Of a DNA stretch of 64,000 nt, positions 33,986-43,417 are shown in pieces. The translations under genes were made by a program, and so were the position numbers. The stretch covers positions 1,984,001-2,048,000 of the forward strand of contig NZ_CP034159.1 in assembly GCF_003860585.1 (NCBI RefSeq), given 5' to 3'. A model generated the notes under the pieces. That model did not search any database. It was not told where the DNA came from and worked only from the letters and a program-made list of their open reading frames with translations. Numbering within the stretch: the stretch's first letter is position 1; every line of letters starts with the position of its first letter. The DNA is from Kaistella carnis (GTDB taxonomy: Bacteria; Bacteroidota; Bacteroidia; Flavobacteriales; Weeksellaceae).

Positions 33986-34420
33986 TTATTCTCTTCTAAG
34001 TTGTAATTTTTCTCCGCATTTTTCGGTTCTGAATTGGCTCAAAGTTGTTTTCCCATAAATTTCATACAACTGATCTCTTGCCGCTTTGTACGTGTTGTGA
34101 ATGGGACAGGGATTTGTTTCGGAACAATAGGCTAACCCGATTCCGCAACCGGCAAATATTTTATCTCCATCAATCGCAGTAATAATATCTGCGAGGGAAT
34201 GTTTCGCCTCTGCATCGGAAATATAGAATCCGCCGTTTCTCCCTTTGGAGGATTTTAGAAATCCGTGCTTGCTTAATGCCTGCAGTATTTTTCCAATGAA
34301 AAGTTCCGGAGAGTTTATTTCTGCCGCAATTTTTTTGATGTTGGTCGTACTTCCGTCTCGTGACTGCTGAGCGATATAAATCATTGCTCTTAATGCATAT
34401 TCACAGGTTTTAGATAACAT
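33986..34420 (-). CDS. Rrf2-family transcriptional regulator, NsrR-like
   Basis: 144 residues. Winged-helix start MLSKTCEYALRAMIYIA and recognition region SKHGFLKSSKGRNGGFYIS are typical Rrf2. Three Cys (92, 99, 105) in GCGIGLAYCSETNPCPIH have the spacing used by NsrR and IscR to hold a [2Fe-2S] or [4Fe-4S] cluster, making it a likely sensor of nitric oxide or Fe-S status. It heads the locus and probably represses it; the repair gene follows 54 bp later on the same strand. Promoter box TATCTTTG at 34441-34448. Confidence 0.9.
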   Translation of the reverse strand: MLSKTCEYALRAMIYIAQQSRDGSTTNIKKIAAEINSPELFIGKILQALSKHGFLKSSKGRNGGFYISDAEAKHSLADIITAIDGDKIFAGCGIGLAYCSETNPCPIHNTYKAARDQLYEIYGKTTLSQFRTEKCGEKLQLRRE

Positions 34421-34440
34421 ACTTTTTGATTTCGATAAGA

Positions 34441-34448
34441 CAAAGATA
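34441..34448 (-). promoter_or_regulatory. -7 element for the Rrf2 regulator gene
   Basis: TATCTTTG on the minus strand, 20 nt before the ATG at 34420. Upstream is AT-rich; the inverted repeat AATTTA/TAAATT in it could be an operator but is weak. Confidence 0.45.
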
Positions 34449-34560
34449 AAACAATCTTTCTATTTCGGACTAATTTATCTTAATTAAATTTAATATTAGT
34501 ATAAATTTTATTTAGTGAAGATGAAAATAGAAAAAGAAAAGATGTGGAACTATTTAAACG

Positions 34561-34591
34561 AAAAATCCACCTCTGTGAAGAAGTGGATTTT
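34561..34591 (-). terminator. intrinsic terminator after the DUF5689 gene
   Basis: Stem AAAATCCAC (34562-34570) / GTGGATTTT (34583-34591), loop 12 nt; read on the minus strand it is followed by a T run. Confidence 0.8.
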
Positions 34592-34616
34592 ATAGATCAG
34601 ATAAAAGATTTAATTC

Positions 34617-36005
34617 TTATTGAACTTTTATGTTATCTAACTGAACTGTTGTAGTAACTCCACCCGCTGTTCCTGTATATTTAAACATAACAAATCCTTT
34701 TCCTGTTAATGAAGCTGGGAAAGTATAGCTACCTGCCGGTGCAAAATTTCCGTAACCACTAACTGGCGTTTGAGGAATGCTGAAGTTAGATGTAATATCT
34801 GTTAAAGTAGCAGACATAATATCACCCATGGCTGTATAATCTGTAGAAGTAAAAACTTTCAATACATTACCATTAAACTGACCAATATTAACATCGAAGG
34901 ATAATACTTTACCTGCTGTAAATGTTACTGGTACAATAAAGAATGTTTCGTGTGCTCCTCCACCGTTAAAGGCACTCAACTGTAGATATTTATTGTTGTT
35001 AAACATTCTTAACTGCCAATATCTGTTACCTAAAACTGGATCATTGATATACGGTGCAAAGACTTCTGACATATCTGCGAAACTTTCAAAATTTTCCGAA
35101 AGCGTTGTAGGATAGTTAATCGCAGTACCTCCTTTTGGTGGTGTAGGATCAAATCTTGTTCCTGTTGCAGGAATATTCACATCTTTTAAACTTCTGATCA
35201 ACATCTGATAATTAGCATTGTATCTGCTCACAACAAAAGTTAGACTTCCACTACCTTTTGGTAAAAGTGTTGCACCATAGCTTGCAAAACCAGAACTTCT
35301 AAGAGTCGCCGATCCACCTGCAGCATCTTCTATTTTACGGTCAGAATCTACACCTGCACCCGCAACATAATCAATATAAGTTTTGTTTACTGGATAGATT
35401 TCCGAAATATTGAACTGAACATTAGGTACAGTTACCAAAGTATTAATATATTTTGGATCAGCAGCCACAGTAAGACTCGCCAATTCAGTCGGTGTGATAT
35501 TTACAACCTCCATTTGGTTTCCGTCGCATACTGCAGAAATATATCTGGAGAACAAACTTCCCGGAATTCTACCAATTGCGAAGTTAGGATCTACAGAACC
35601 GATTTTTACGGTACCACGGTCTAAACCTAATCTTAAACCTTTTGCGTTAATTCTAATATGCGTTCCTACAGGGAAATCAGCATAGTTACTTGCGCGGTCA
35701 ACTTCCATCTGTAAACCGGCAGTTGGGTTTTCCGGTTTGTCCTGGAAAGAGATCGTTTTATAGAAGTTTCCATTTTCATCGGATGAAATAACGTACGCGT
35801 CGAAAATTTTATCTTCCGTAATTAAAACGTAGCCGGTAGCCGGTGCCATCGCTTTAAAATCTGCAAGGGTGATATTTGGCGCATCGAATTTATTGTTACA
35901 AGCAATTGGAGGCGTATCCCATTCATCCTTATCTACACAAGAGCTCAATGTAAATGCTGAAATAGCAACTACAAAAGCGGTTTTAAAATATTTTTTGAAA
36001 TTCAT
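34617..36005 (-). CDS. DUF5689 surface lipoprotein
   Basis: 462 residues. Lipobox LSSC with Cys23. Residues about 45-280 carry the DUF5689 pattern I know from Bacteroidota surface proteins (TLADFKAMAPATGYVLITEDKIFDAYVISSDENGNFYKTISFQ, here cut short, with KGLRLGLDRGTVKIG), an OB-like domain. A second part (about 310-462) reads as a beta-jelly-roll (SENFESFADMSEVFAP, YWQLRMFNNNKYLQLSAFN, GKGFVMFKYTGTAGG), suiting carbohydrate or nucleic-acid binding. It follows the TonB receptor gene by 30 bp. Probably the surface partner of that receptor, in the place of SusD. Confidence 0.85.
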   Translation of the reverse strand: MNFKKYFKTAFVVAISAFTLSSCVDKDEWDTPPIACNNKFDAPNITLADFKAMAPATGYVLITEDKIFDAYVISSDENGNFYKTISFQDKPENPTAGLQMEVDRASNYADFPVGTHIRINAKGLRLGLDRGTVKIGSVDPNFAIGRIPGSLFSRYISAVCDGNQMEVVNITPTELASLTVAADPKYINTLVTVPNVQFNISEIYPVNKTYIDYVAGAGVDSDRKIEDAAGGSATLRSSGFASYGATLLPKGSGSLTFVVSRYNANYQMLIRSLKDVNIPATGTRFDPTPPKGGTAINYPTTLSENFESFADMSEVFAPYINDPVLGNRYWQLRMFNNNKYLQLSAFNGGGAHETFFIVPVTFTAGKVLSFDVNIGQFNGNVLKVFTSTDYTAMGDIMSATLTDITSNFSIPQTPVSGYGNFAPAGSYTFPASLTGKGFVMFKYTGTAGGVTTTVQLDNIKVQ

Positions 36006-36035
36006 TTTATTGTTTTTTAATATTCTGATTAATGA

Positions 36036-38891
36036 TTAAAATCTAAACTGAAGATTTACAAAGTACGATCTACCTTGCGTATACCAATATTTAGGTCCGA
36101 AAAGCGGAAACTCTCTGCCAATTTCTTCTGTATAAGTTGGCAATGTTGCTCTTCTGGTCTGTTCGAAACCTCCGGTAATATATTTTGTATTGTCTAAAAT
36201 ATTATTAACCGATGCGGTAAGTAAAACATAGTACGCTCCAAATCTCCACGATTTCCCCACATTCGCATTGATAAAACTGGCGGATGGAAGTTGAGTTGGT
36301 TGCAATACTCTTCTTAATTCAGATTCTGTAAGTCCGTAATATGGAGTACCACTTACCGGATTTTGCACAAATCGTTCTGTTCTTAAAAGCGCAGATGGAT
36401 CTAAGAAATTATCGTCTAAATAATTCCAGTTGGCACCAAACCACCAGTATTTTGGTGAGTTATATCGGAATCCTAAGGAATAACCCTGTTGTGGAGTTCC
36501 ACCTTGTCTGGAATTGGTCAAATAGGCTTTACCTAAATCAGTAAATGAATTTCCATTTGCAAATGTTCCTGTTGCGTCAGAAGCAAAATAAACATTAGGA
36601 TCATTTTTATAAATATACTGTCCGTAACTGGCTAAACCTTGAAGAGATAGGGTTGGTGAAACTTTTACATCAAGCCCTAACTCCGCTCCCATATTTTGCT
36701 TGTCAACATTGGACATGATCTGCGATACGAAAGCACTCTGTACTGCAACCTCCGTATCGGCATTCTGCAATTGAATACCATCAGCAAAGAATCGCTGTAC
36801 ATTGGTGTCATTCTGTGTGTCAACCAAAAACCCTGTTAATCTCATTTTAAAGAATGGACTGTTAATCACATAACTTAAATCATTCGCATTAATAACCGTA
36901 TTGGTAATATTGGGTGCGACAGAAGAGTTTACTCGTGGATTAATGAACAGATCTTCTAAGAACGGTGCCTGAGAAAAATAAGCGCCATTATAAACGAAGA
37001 AGTTTCTACCATCGAGTTTGTAAATCACCTGACCTTTCAAACCAAAGTTCCAGAAGTTTTGGTCCCCACTTTTTCCGTAGGAATCTTCGTAGAGATAATG
37101 TTTAAATAATCCTTCTCTGGAGTTTGTAGAATAACCTGCTAAAGCAGAAACAAAGACATCGAACTTACCCGATTGAAATTTCAAGCCCGGATTTACTTTT
37201 ATTTCCTGTCTGGAAAAAATATAGTTATAGTTAATCTTATCACCGACTCTCTTTACAACATCGGTTTCCCCTTCGTTGTATAATCCGCTTTTACCCGGCT
37301 GATTGGTTGCTGCAAAAGGATCTCTGTTTAAAGCAAAATCTGCTCCCAACAAATCTTTCACCTCCCGATATAATTCTGAGCGGTAATTTTGATAAGATAC
37401 ATTTAATAAAAATCGACTTGTATCTGAAAAATCGTAAACGTAGTGCGTTCCTGCATTAAAAATTTTATCATCACTTACATCATTTACCTGAAAATACAAA
37501 GCACGCTTACCGTTAACTCCGTAATAATCTTCAGCTGGCTGATTCATGTTTCTCTTGTACAAATTATCCCAATTGATCTGCGTATACAATGGATCTCCAT
37601 TTTGCCACCCTGCCAAAGCCTCCTGATAGGCTAACTGAGCGGTGGTTGCAGTTCCGTCTGCCGGCAAAGTAACCGAAGCATCCGGATCTAAGAAATCATA
37701 ATAACTTGGTAAATATCGGTAGTAAGTAGGCGAAGGATTTGGCACATTTTGCCAGTCCAAACGCGCGCTTTTATCTTTTCCAAACTGGTAAGAGATCGCC
37801 GTACGAAGGCTTGATTTGTCATTGATTTTCCAAAAATCCTGCAACTGGAAAATAGGCTGGAAATTTTCTTTTACTCTTTCACTTCTTTTTTTACCATCTT
37901 GCCAACCCCAATAAGAGTTGTAATGCACGCCTCTGTAATCATAAACCTCCTGCGTACTTGGGCTCGCAGTAGATCTTCTTGATGGCGCTGCAAAAGCACT
38001 GAAAGTTAAACTGTGAGAATCGTTGAATTTTTTCTCAACTCCAAGAAAAGCACCATAAGCATCATAGAAAGTTCCCTCTTGAATACCTTCCTGAGCCCAT
38101 CGTCTGGCGCCCATTAAGGTAAAAGCCCATCCGTTTTTGTTCATTCCGGAGGAATATCGAAGAGAAGCTCTGTTTCGGTAATTTCTATTGGTTAAAGAGT
38201 AAGTTGCTTGAAATCCTTTTCGGTAATCGCTCGCGTTCGTGTTTTTATAAATTACAGAACTTGCGCCCCCAAATGCATATTCTGAAGGCGAATGATTTGC
38301 AGAAATCTCCGGGTAACGCGTAATTTCGTTCAAACCACCCCAATTTGAAAAGTCCACATTTCCATTATCAGATTTGACCATAGAAACCCCATTCATCATG
38401 GTTTCCCCAGTTCTTCCGTCGATTCCTCTTGGTCGGAACCAATAAGCTCCTAAATCATAAGCAGCGATTCTACTAAATACATCCTGAGAGGACTGCAGTA
38501 AACCCACGGTTGTTCCCTGACTGGAGTTTTCTTCATCGCCCGTACTTTCAATAATGGCGAGACCTTGATCGGCACCTGTCAAATTAGAATAAAGCGTAAC
38601 AACGCCCAAATCTTTTCTTTTTTCATCATTAACGTCAAACTCCATCATTTTCGTTTCAAAGTTGGGTTTACTGATGACGATTTGATAATGACCAGATTTC
38701 AGATCGACGAATTGGAAATATCCAATTTTATCAGCCTTCACCTCATTACCGGATCCTTTTAAATCAACCTCTGCGCTTTCCACCGGCTTTCCGTCTGCAT
38801 CTTTCAAATAAGCATAAACCGTAGTTTGTGCAAAATAAAAAGATGCCGGCAGCAATGTAAACATAGAGATTAAAGATAGTTTTTTAATCAT
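36036..38891 (-). CDS. TonB-dependent receptor with N-terminal regulatory-like domain
   Basis: 951 residues. Signal peptide MIKKLSLISMFTLLPASFYFA, a carboxypeptidase-regulatory beta domain (DGKPVESAEVDLKGSGNEVK, about 35-105), a plug domain (GLLQSSQDVFSRIAAYDLGAYWFRPRG; NGVSMVKSDNGNVDFSNWGG) and a large barrel ending in YFVNLQFRF with terminal Phe. TonB-linked outer-membrane importer; paired with the DUF5689 lipoprotein downstream and divergent from a secreted endonuclease/phosphatase-like enzyme, so the ligand may be a product of nucleic acid or phosphodiester breakdown. Ligand is inference. Confidence 0.92.
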   Translation of the reverse strand: MIKKLSLISMFTLLPASFYFAQTTVYAYLKDADGKPVESAEVDLKGSGNEVKADKIGYFQFVDLKSGHYQIVISKPNFETKMMEFDVNDEKRKDLGVVTLYSNLTGADQGLAIIESTGDEENSSQGTTVGLLQSSQDVFSRIAAYDLGAYWFRPRGIDGRTGETMMNGVSMVKSDNGNVDFSNWGGLNEITRYPEISANHSPSEYAFGGASSVIYKNTNASDYRKGFQATYSLTNRNYRNRASLRYSSGMNKNGWAFTLMGARRWAQEGIQEGTFYDAYGAFLGVEKKFNDSHSLTFSAFAAPSRRSTASPSTQEVYDYRGVHYNSYWGWQDGKKRSERVKENFQPIFQLQDFWKINDKSSLRTAISYQFGKDKSARLDWQNVPNPSPTYYRYLPSYYDFLDPDASVTLPADGTATTAQLAYQEALAGWQNGDPLYTQINWDNLYKRNMNQPAEDYYGVNGKRALYFQVNDVSDDKIFNAGTHYVYDFSDTSRFLLNVSYQNYRSELYREVKDLLGADFALNRDPFAATNQPGKSGLYNEGETDVVKRVGDKINYNYIFSRQEIKVNPGLKFQSGKFDVFVSALAGYSTNSREGLFKHYLYEDSYGKSGDQNFWNFGLKGQVIYKLDGRNFFVYNGAYFSQAPFLEDLFINPRVNSSVAPNITNTVINANDLSYVINSPFFKMRLTGFLVDTQNDTNVQRFFADGIQLQNADTEVAVQSAFVSQIMSNVDKQNMGAELGLDVKVSPTLSLQGLASYGQYIYKNDPNVYFASDATGTFANGNSFTDLGKAYLTNSRQGGTPQQGYSLGFRYNSPKYWWFGANWNYLDDNFLDPSALLRTERFVQNPVSGTPYYGLTESELRRVLQPTQLPSASFINANVGKSWRFGAYYVLLTASVNNILDNTKYITGGFEQTRRATLPTYTEEIGREFPLFGPKYWYTQGRSYFVNLQFRF

Positions 38892-38948
38892 GTTGATAAT
38901 TTTTTTTGACTTTTTACTCTAAAAATCAATTCACTAAATTAATTAAGA

Positions 38949-38956
38949 CAAATTTA
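38949..38956 (-). promoter_or_regulatory. candidate -7 element for the TonB receptor/DUF5689 operon
   Basis: TAAATTTG on the minus strand, 57 nt before the receptor start; no TTG at usual spacing. Confidence 0.4.
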
Positions 38957-39060
38957 GGCATAATAATAATACTTTAGTTTTTTTTAACACAAATTCCACG
39001 CAGAACATGATAAAAATTAGCACGATAGAAAATAGCGACCTATCGAAAATAATTTATTAG

Positions 39061-39068
39061 TAGCTTTG
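39061..39068 (+). promoter_or_regulatory. -7 element for the exported endonuclease/phosphatase gene
   Basis: TAGCTTTG, 26 nt before ATG 39095. No clear TTG box. Confidence 0.45.
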
Positions 39069-39094
39069 TAACATAATATTATTTTTAAATCAAA

Positions 39095-40288
39095 ATGAAA
39101 AAATTTACCAGTTTTTTATTCTTAATAATTTGCTGTATTTCTTTTGCACAGCAAAAAGGCCAACTGAGGAAGGTAGCCACAATCGGTTTCTTAAATCTCG
39201 AAAATCTTTTTGATACCATTCCCTCAGCTGATTATATTGACGGTACCAAAGATGTGAGTAATCCTGCATTTCACCGTAGTGTTCCCATCGATTCCTTAAA
39301 ATATCTTGAAACAACAGAAGAATACCGCGGAGAATGGAAAAATGAATTATTAAAAGGCAAAAAGGTCATTCGCCATCAGACTCTTGCAGATGAATTTACA
39401 GTAAACAGTCCTAAAAACTGGAACACTAAGAATTACAATATAAAATTAACAAACGAAGCTAAAGTAATTTCTGAATTGGGCGCCCAATATACCAAAACAG
39501 CACCCGTAGTAGTAGGTTTAATTGAGGTAGAAAACCGACAGGTCATTGAAGATCTGATCAAACAACCGGCTTTGGCAAAATATGATTACGGAATTATTCA
39601 CTACAATTCTTTTGATGCCAGAGGTATTGATGTAGCACTGATTTATCAGAAAAGAAGATTTACGCCTTCGAACTCTTTGAAAAAAGAAGTCAAAATTTAC
39701 AATGAGGGAAAAAGATCTTATACCAGAGATATTTTAGTTGTCACAGGATTTTTGGACAATGAAAAGGTTGCGTTCTTTATGAATCACTGGCCCTCCAGAA
39801 GCGGCGGAGAAGCTGGTTCTTTGCCAAAAAGAAATGCAGCTGCCGTTGTACTTAAACAACAAATGGACAGTGTGAGATTAAAAGATCCTACGACAAAATT
39901 ATTTGCCATGGGTGACTTTAATGATGACCCGGTCAGCTCAAGTTTAAAAAATTATTTGAAGGCAGCCCTAACACCGAAAGACCTGAGTCCGGAAATGCCT
40001 TACCTTAATTTAATGTACCCACTGTACAAAAAAGGAGTTGCTTCTTTGGCTTATCAAAATGCACCGAACTTATTTGATCAGATTATTGTGTCCGGAAATG
40101 TACTCTCTGATCAGGTAGGTAAAGAATATTCTCTATACAAAACCGAAATTTATGCGCCTCCCTACCTAATCAACAAAGAAGGAAATTGGAAAGGTTATCC
40201 GTTGCGGTCCTGGGACGGTGATAGATTTACAGGAGGGTATAGTGACCACTTCCCCGCCTTTATCGTGCTGCAGAGAGAAGTCCAGTAA
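39095..40288 (+). CDS. secreted endonuclease/exonuclease/phosphatase-fold enzyme
   Basis: 397 residues. Signal peptide MKKFTSFLFLIICCISFA, then the EEP fold: TIGFLNLENLFDT (Asn/Glu), VVGLIEVENRQVIEDL (Glu), FFMNHWPSRSGGE (His), FAMGDFNDDPVSSSL (Asp, Asn) and GGYSDHFPAFIVL (Asp-His), which is the complete metal and phosphate catalytic set. Such exported enzymes hydrolyse nucleic acids or phosphodiesters and supply phosphate or nucleosides. It diverges from a TonB receptor and DUF5689 operon, which suggests that its products are imported through it. The exact substrate is not predictable. Confidence 0.9.
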   Translation: MKKFTSFLFLIICCISFAQQKGQLRKVATIGFLNLENLFDTIPSADYIDGTKDVSNPAFHRSVPIDSLKYLETTEEYRGEWKNELLKGKKVIRHQTLADEFTVNSPKNWNTKNYNIKLTNEAKVISELGAQYTKTAPVVVGLIEVENRQVIEDLIKQPALAKYDYGIIHYNSFDARGIDVALIYQKRRFTPSNSLKKEVKIYNEGKRSYTRDILVVTGFLDNEKVAFFMNHWPSRSGGEAGSLPKRNAAAVVLKQQMDSVRLKDPTTKLFAMGDFNDDPVSSSLKNYLKAALTPKDLSPEMPYLNLMYPLYKKGVASLAYQNAPNLFDQIIVSGNVLSDQVGKEYSLYKTEIYAPPYLINKEGNWKGYPLRSWDGDRFTGGYSDHFPAFIVLQREVQ

Positions 40289-40309
40289 ATCAATAGATTA
40301 CAAAAATAC

Positions 40310-40336
40310 AAGCCGTTTTTCAAACGGCTTTTTTCG
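40310..40336 (+). terminator. intrinsic terminator after the secreted EEP-fold enzyme
   Basis: Stem AAGCCGTTT (40310-40318) / AAACGGCTT (40322-40330), loop TTC, T run. Confidence 0.9.
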
Positions 40337-40344
40337 TACCTTTG
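40337..40344 (+). promoter_or_regulatory. -7 element for the DUF6146 lipoprotein gene
   Basis: TACCTTTG immediately after the previous terminator, 21 nt before ATG 40366. Confidence 0.45.
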
Positions 40345-40365
40345 AGATAAGCATAAATTGAAACA

Positions 40366-40779
40366 ATGAAAAAGATTTTATTTCTCCTTTGTATTTTCCT
40401 CTTCATCACGAACTGTACCACGCAAAACAAAAGCAGTAACAGCAATTCTGAAGCAACCATAAAACCCGAATTAAATGACGATGGCGAATACGAATTACAT
40501 GTCCTGGATTCTGAATACGATTATTTTTTAATGACAAAGGCAAAGCCCATGAGCTTTTATACAGAAGATTATTTGAAATCCCGCAACCGACTCTTGGTCA
40601 GTGACTGGAATGCAAAATACTACTCTGGGCGCTATCGTGATGTAATTGAATCTTCGATTGACTATGACCCCAATATTAACTACGGTTTAGAATACGAATA
40701 CAGACTGTTTCAGGTTTTCAATTATGTATATTGGAAATACGGTTTAAAACTGAACGGAATAACGGGCCTCGCATTTTAA
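40366..40779 (+). CDS. DUF6146 family lipoprotein
   Basis: 137 residues. Lipobox ITNC with Cys17, then a Ser/Asn-rich linker and a compact domain: YELHVLDSEYDYFLMTKAKPMSFYTEDYL, here truncated, with WNAKYYSGRYRDVIESSIDYDPNINYGLEYEYRLFQVFNYVYWKYGLKL. This order of YxLxVLDxxYDxxL, AKPxxFY and YGLExxYRLFxVF matches DUF6146, a flavobacterial family with no known function. Single-gene unit between two terminators. Confidence 0.78.
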   Translation: MKKILFLLCIFLFITNCTTQNKSSNSNSEATIKPELNDDGEYELHVLDSEYDYFLMTKAKPMSFYTEDYLKSRNRLLVSDWNAKYYSGRYRDVIESSIDYDPNINYGLEYEYRLFQVFNYVYWKYGLKLNGITGLAF

Positions 40780-40785
40780 CAAACA

Positions 40786-40817
40786 AAAAAAGTTCAGATT
40801 TCTCTGAACTTTTTTTA
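40786..40817. terminator. bidirectional terminator between DUF6146 gene and sodA
   Basis: Stem AAAAAAGTTCAGA (40786-40798) / TCTGAACTTTTTT (40803-40815), loop TTTC. A/T runs on both sides allow it to serve both convergent genes. Confidence 0.93.
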
Positions 40818-40833
40818 TCTCGGTAAGAAAAGA

Positions 40834-41427
40834 TTATTTATTAAATTTCTCCTCTACTTTATCCCAGTTTACGACATCAAAAAATGCTGCAACGTAATCC
40901 GGTCTTTTGTTTTGATATTTTAAATAATATGCGTGTTCCCAAACATCAAGTCCTAAAATTGGAGTTCCCTCACATTCCGCAACCGGCATTAATGGATTAT
41001 CTTGATTTGGAGTTGAACAAACGGCAAGCGATCCATCACTCTTTTTGCATAACCAAGCCCATCCTGAACCGAATCTTGTTTTTGCGGCCTCTGAAAAGTC
41101 TGTTTTAAATTTCTCTAATCCGCCATAATTTTCAATGGCTACTTTTACATTTCCAACAGGTTCTTTGCTGCCTCCCGGAGTTAAGATTTCCCAGAAAAAA
41201 GAGTGATTATAATGACCACCACCGTTGTTTCTCACGGCTGCTTTGTCAGTTCCGGTTTTACAAACCTCTTCGATTGATTTACCTTCTAAATCTGTACCTG
41301 CAATTGCCTTGTTAAGATTATCAAGATAAGCTTGGTGGTGTTTCGTATAATGAATTTCCATTGTTTTTGCATCAATGGTTGGTTCTAAAGCGTCGTACGC
41401 GTATCCTAATTCTGGTAATTTGAACAT
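40834..41427 (-). CDS. sodA: superoxide dismutase, Mn-type
   Basis: 197 residues, usual for the Fe/Mn family. The enzyme dismutates superoxide to O2 and H2O2. Metal ligands: His26 in MEIHYTKHH, His75 in GGHYNHSFF, Asp161 and His165 in LDVWEHAYY. The outer-sphere Gln is in the C-terminal half (Gln142, [10 protein letters not shown]) and Gly precedes HYNH, as in Mn-type rather than Fe-type enzymes, so Mn is predicted; cambialistic use is possible. No signal peptide, so cytoplasmic. Good promoter at 41456-41486. Confidence 0.95.
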   Translation of the reverse strand: MFKLPELGYAYDALEPTIDAKTMEIHYTKHHQAYLDNLNKAIAGTDLEGKSIEEVCKTGTDKAAVRNNGGGHYNHSFFWEILTPGGSKEPVGNVKVAIENYGGLEKFKTDFSEAAKTRFGSGWAWLCKKSDGSLAVCSTPNQDNPLMPVAECEGTPILGLDVWEHAYYLKYQNKRPDYVAAFFDVVNWDKVEEKFNK

Positions 41428-41455
41428 GATTTTTATAATATTTAATGTTATTACC

Positions 41456-41486
41456 CAAATTTAATCAATAATTAGGCAAATTCCAA
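41456..41486 (-). promoter_or_regulatory. promoter for sodA
   Basis: On the minus strand: TTG (complement at 41484-41486), 20-nt spacer, TAAATTTG (41456-41463), 28 nt before the ATG. Confidence 0.65.
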
Positions 41487-41522
41487 TTGTTAAAGATTAC
41501 TTTAATAAATCTTTAACATTGA

Positions 41523-41556
41523 TAAAAAAACAAAACCGCCCAAAAAGAGCGGTTTT
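41523..41556 (-). terminator. intrinsic terminator after rho
   Basis: Stem AAAACCGC (41532-41539) / GCGGTTTT (41549-41556), 9-nt loop; on the minus strand a T-rich stretch follows. Confidence 0.85.
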
Positions 41557-41578
41557 CAATTATATATTTCGATTTTTT

Positions 41579-43417
41579 CTATCTGTTCATCGACATTAAA
41601 AACTCTTCATTATTCAAAGTATTTTTAATGCTTTTGTTTACAAATTCCATCGCTTCTACGGGATTCATATCTGCTAAATACTTTCTTAAGATCCACATTC
41701 TTTGCTGAACGGTATCTTCTAATAGCAAATCGTCTCTTCTTGTACTCGAAGAAGTTAAATCAATTGCCGGATAAATTCGCTTATTGGCAATTTTTCGATC
41801 GAGTTGCAACTCCATGTTTCCGGTTCCTTTAAATTCTTCAAAGATCACCTCATCCATTTTTGAACCCGTATCAATTAAGGCTGTTGCAATAATGGTTAAT
41901 GAACCACCGCCTTCAATATTTCTGGCCGCACCAAAAAAACGTTTCGGTTTATGCAATGCATTGGCATCAACTCCTCCCGATAAAATTTTACCGGATGCTG
42001 GTGTTACCGTGTTATAAGCTCTGGCTAAACGCGTGATCGAATCTAACAAAATCACCACATCGTGACCACATTCTACCATTCTCTGTGCTTTAGACAAGAC
42101 CAAATTTGCAACTTTTACGTGTTTTTCTGCCGGCTCATCAAAAGTGGAAGCAATAACTTCTGCATTTACACTTCTTTCCATATCGGTTACCTCTTCCGGT
42201 CTTTCGTCGATGAGCAAGATCATCATATAGGCTTCCGGGTGATTGGCTGAAATTGAATTCGCAATTTCTTTCAACAACATGGTTTTACCAGTTTTCGGCT
42301 GTGCAACGATCATCGCACGCTGCCCTTTTCCGATTGGTGTAAATAAATCGACAATTCTGGTAGAAGGCGTTGCGTTTTTTCCAGTTAGATTAAATTTTTC
42401 TTCCGGAAAAAGTGGCGTTAAAAATTCGAATGCCACGCGGTCTTTAATAAATTCTAAATCTCTGCCGTTCACTTCTGTTGGCTTTAATAAAGAAAAATAT
42501 TTCTCCCCTTCTTTCGGCAATCTTACAATTCCTCTTACTGTATCACCTGTTTTCAGTCCGTAGTTTCTAATCTGATTGGTTGAAACATAAACATCGTCGG
42601 GCGAAGAAATGTAGGAGAAATCCGAAGAACGAAGAAATCCGTAATTATCTGGAAGGATTTCCAGTACGCCGTCGATTGTTACCAGACCGTCAAAGCTAAA
42701 TTCTTTTTTAGCCGGCTCTTCCTGAGAATCGCCGTTGTTTTGATTTTTGTTCTGGTTTCTATTTTGGTTAGGATTTTTACTTTGATGTTGCGGTCGGTTT
42801 TGATTGCCGCTTTGGTTACCATTTCCGGATTGATTTGGATTGGTATTTTGATTCTGGTTAACGTTCTGATTCTGATTAGAATGCTGGTTTTGATTTTGGT
42901 GTTGCGGTTTTTGTTGCTCCGGCTTCGTCTCCGCTACAACTTCGGCAACCTCTTTCACTTTAACTTCAGACTCATTTTCTGCAGAAGATTCTTTAGCCGG
43001 CGGTGTTACGCGCTGTCTTTTTTTCTTTTGCTGATTTGTATTTGTTGCTTTTACCTCTCCGACCTCCTCATTTCCAGCCGGCTTCTTCTCATTTGATTCC
43101 TCCGTGGATTCAACTGTGGCAACTTTTGGAGCAAGTTCTTCAGAAACCTCTGTTGGTTTTTCCACTTTCTTTTTAGGAGCGGCTTTTTTTGCTGCAGGCT
43201 TTTTCGGAGCAGGCACTTTTGGTTCTTCTGTATTCATAGGGGATTCTGTCGCGTTGAAATATTCTTTTGCTACTTTCGTATTGGAAGCTTGAAAATCCAG
43301 AATAGCAAAAATTTTGTCGTTTTCGGTGCTGTTTTTAGCAAGTTTAACGCCCAGATCGCTGGTGATTTTGGTCAAGTCCGTGTCGGATTTAGACCTTAAC
43401 GTTTCAATGTTGAACAT
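41579..43417 (-). CDS. rho: transcription termination factor Rho with long disordered N-terminal insertion
   Basis: 612 residues, about 190 longer than E. coli Rho (419). Residues 1-50 are the Rho N-terminal SAP-like helices. Residues about 60-235 are low complexity: Lys/Pro/Glu-rich to 165, then 168-232 with 41 of 65 residues Asn or Gln. Residues about 240-320 are the cold-shock-like RNA-binding domain ([18 protein letters not shown]). The motor has [16 protein letters not shown] (Walker A, about 366-380), [28 protein letters not shown], and [20 protein letters not shown] (Q-loop/R-loop). The catalytic core is intact. Promoter at 43504. Confidence 0.96.
   Translation of the reverse strand: MFNIETLRSKSDTDLTKITSDLGVKLAKNSTENDKIFAILDFQASNTKVAKEYFNATESPMNTEEPKVPAPKKPAAKKAAPKKKVEKPTEVSEELAPKVATVESTEESNEKKPAGNEEVGEVKATNTNQQKKKRQRVTPPAKESSAENESEVKVKEVAEVVAETKPEQQKPQHQNQNQHSNQNQNVNQNQNTNPNQSGNGNQSGNQNRPQHQSKNPNQNRNQNKNQNNGDSQEEPAKKEFSFDGLVTIDGVLEILPDNYGFLRSSDFSYISSPDDVYVSTNQIRNYGLKTGDTVRGIVRLPKEGEKYFSLLKPTEVNGRDLEFIKDRVAFEFLTPLFPEEKFNLTGKNATPSTRIVDLFTPIGKGQRAMIVAQPKTGKTMLLKEIANSISANHPEAYMMILLIDERPEEVTDMERSVNAEVIASTFDEPAEKHVKVANLVLSKAQRMVECGHDVVILLDSITRLARAYNTVTPASGKILSGGVDANALHKPKRFFGAARNIEGGGSLTIIATALIDTGSKMDEVIFEEFKGTGNMELQLDRKIANKRIYPAIDLTSSSTRRDDLLLEDTVQQRMWILRKYLADMNPVEAMEFVNKSIKNTLNNEEFLMSMNR

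Noticed and set aside
42740..43096. 118-codon plus-strand frame inside rho, very hydrophobic
   Set aside because: It is the complement of the Asn/Gln- and Lys-rich repeat region of Rho, which yields Leu/Ile/Val runs by base composition.
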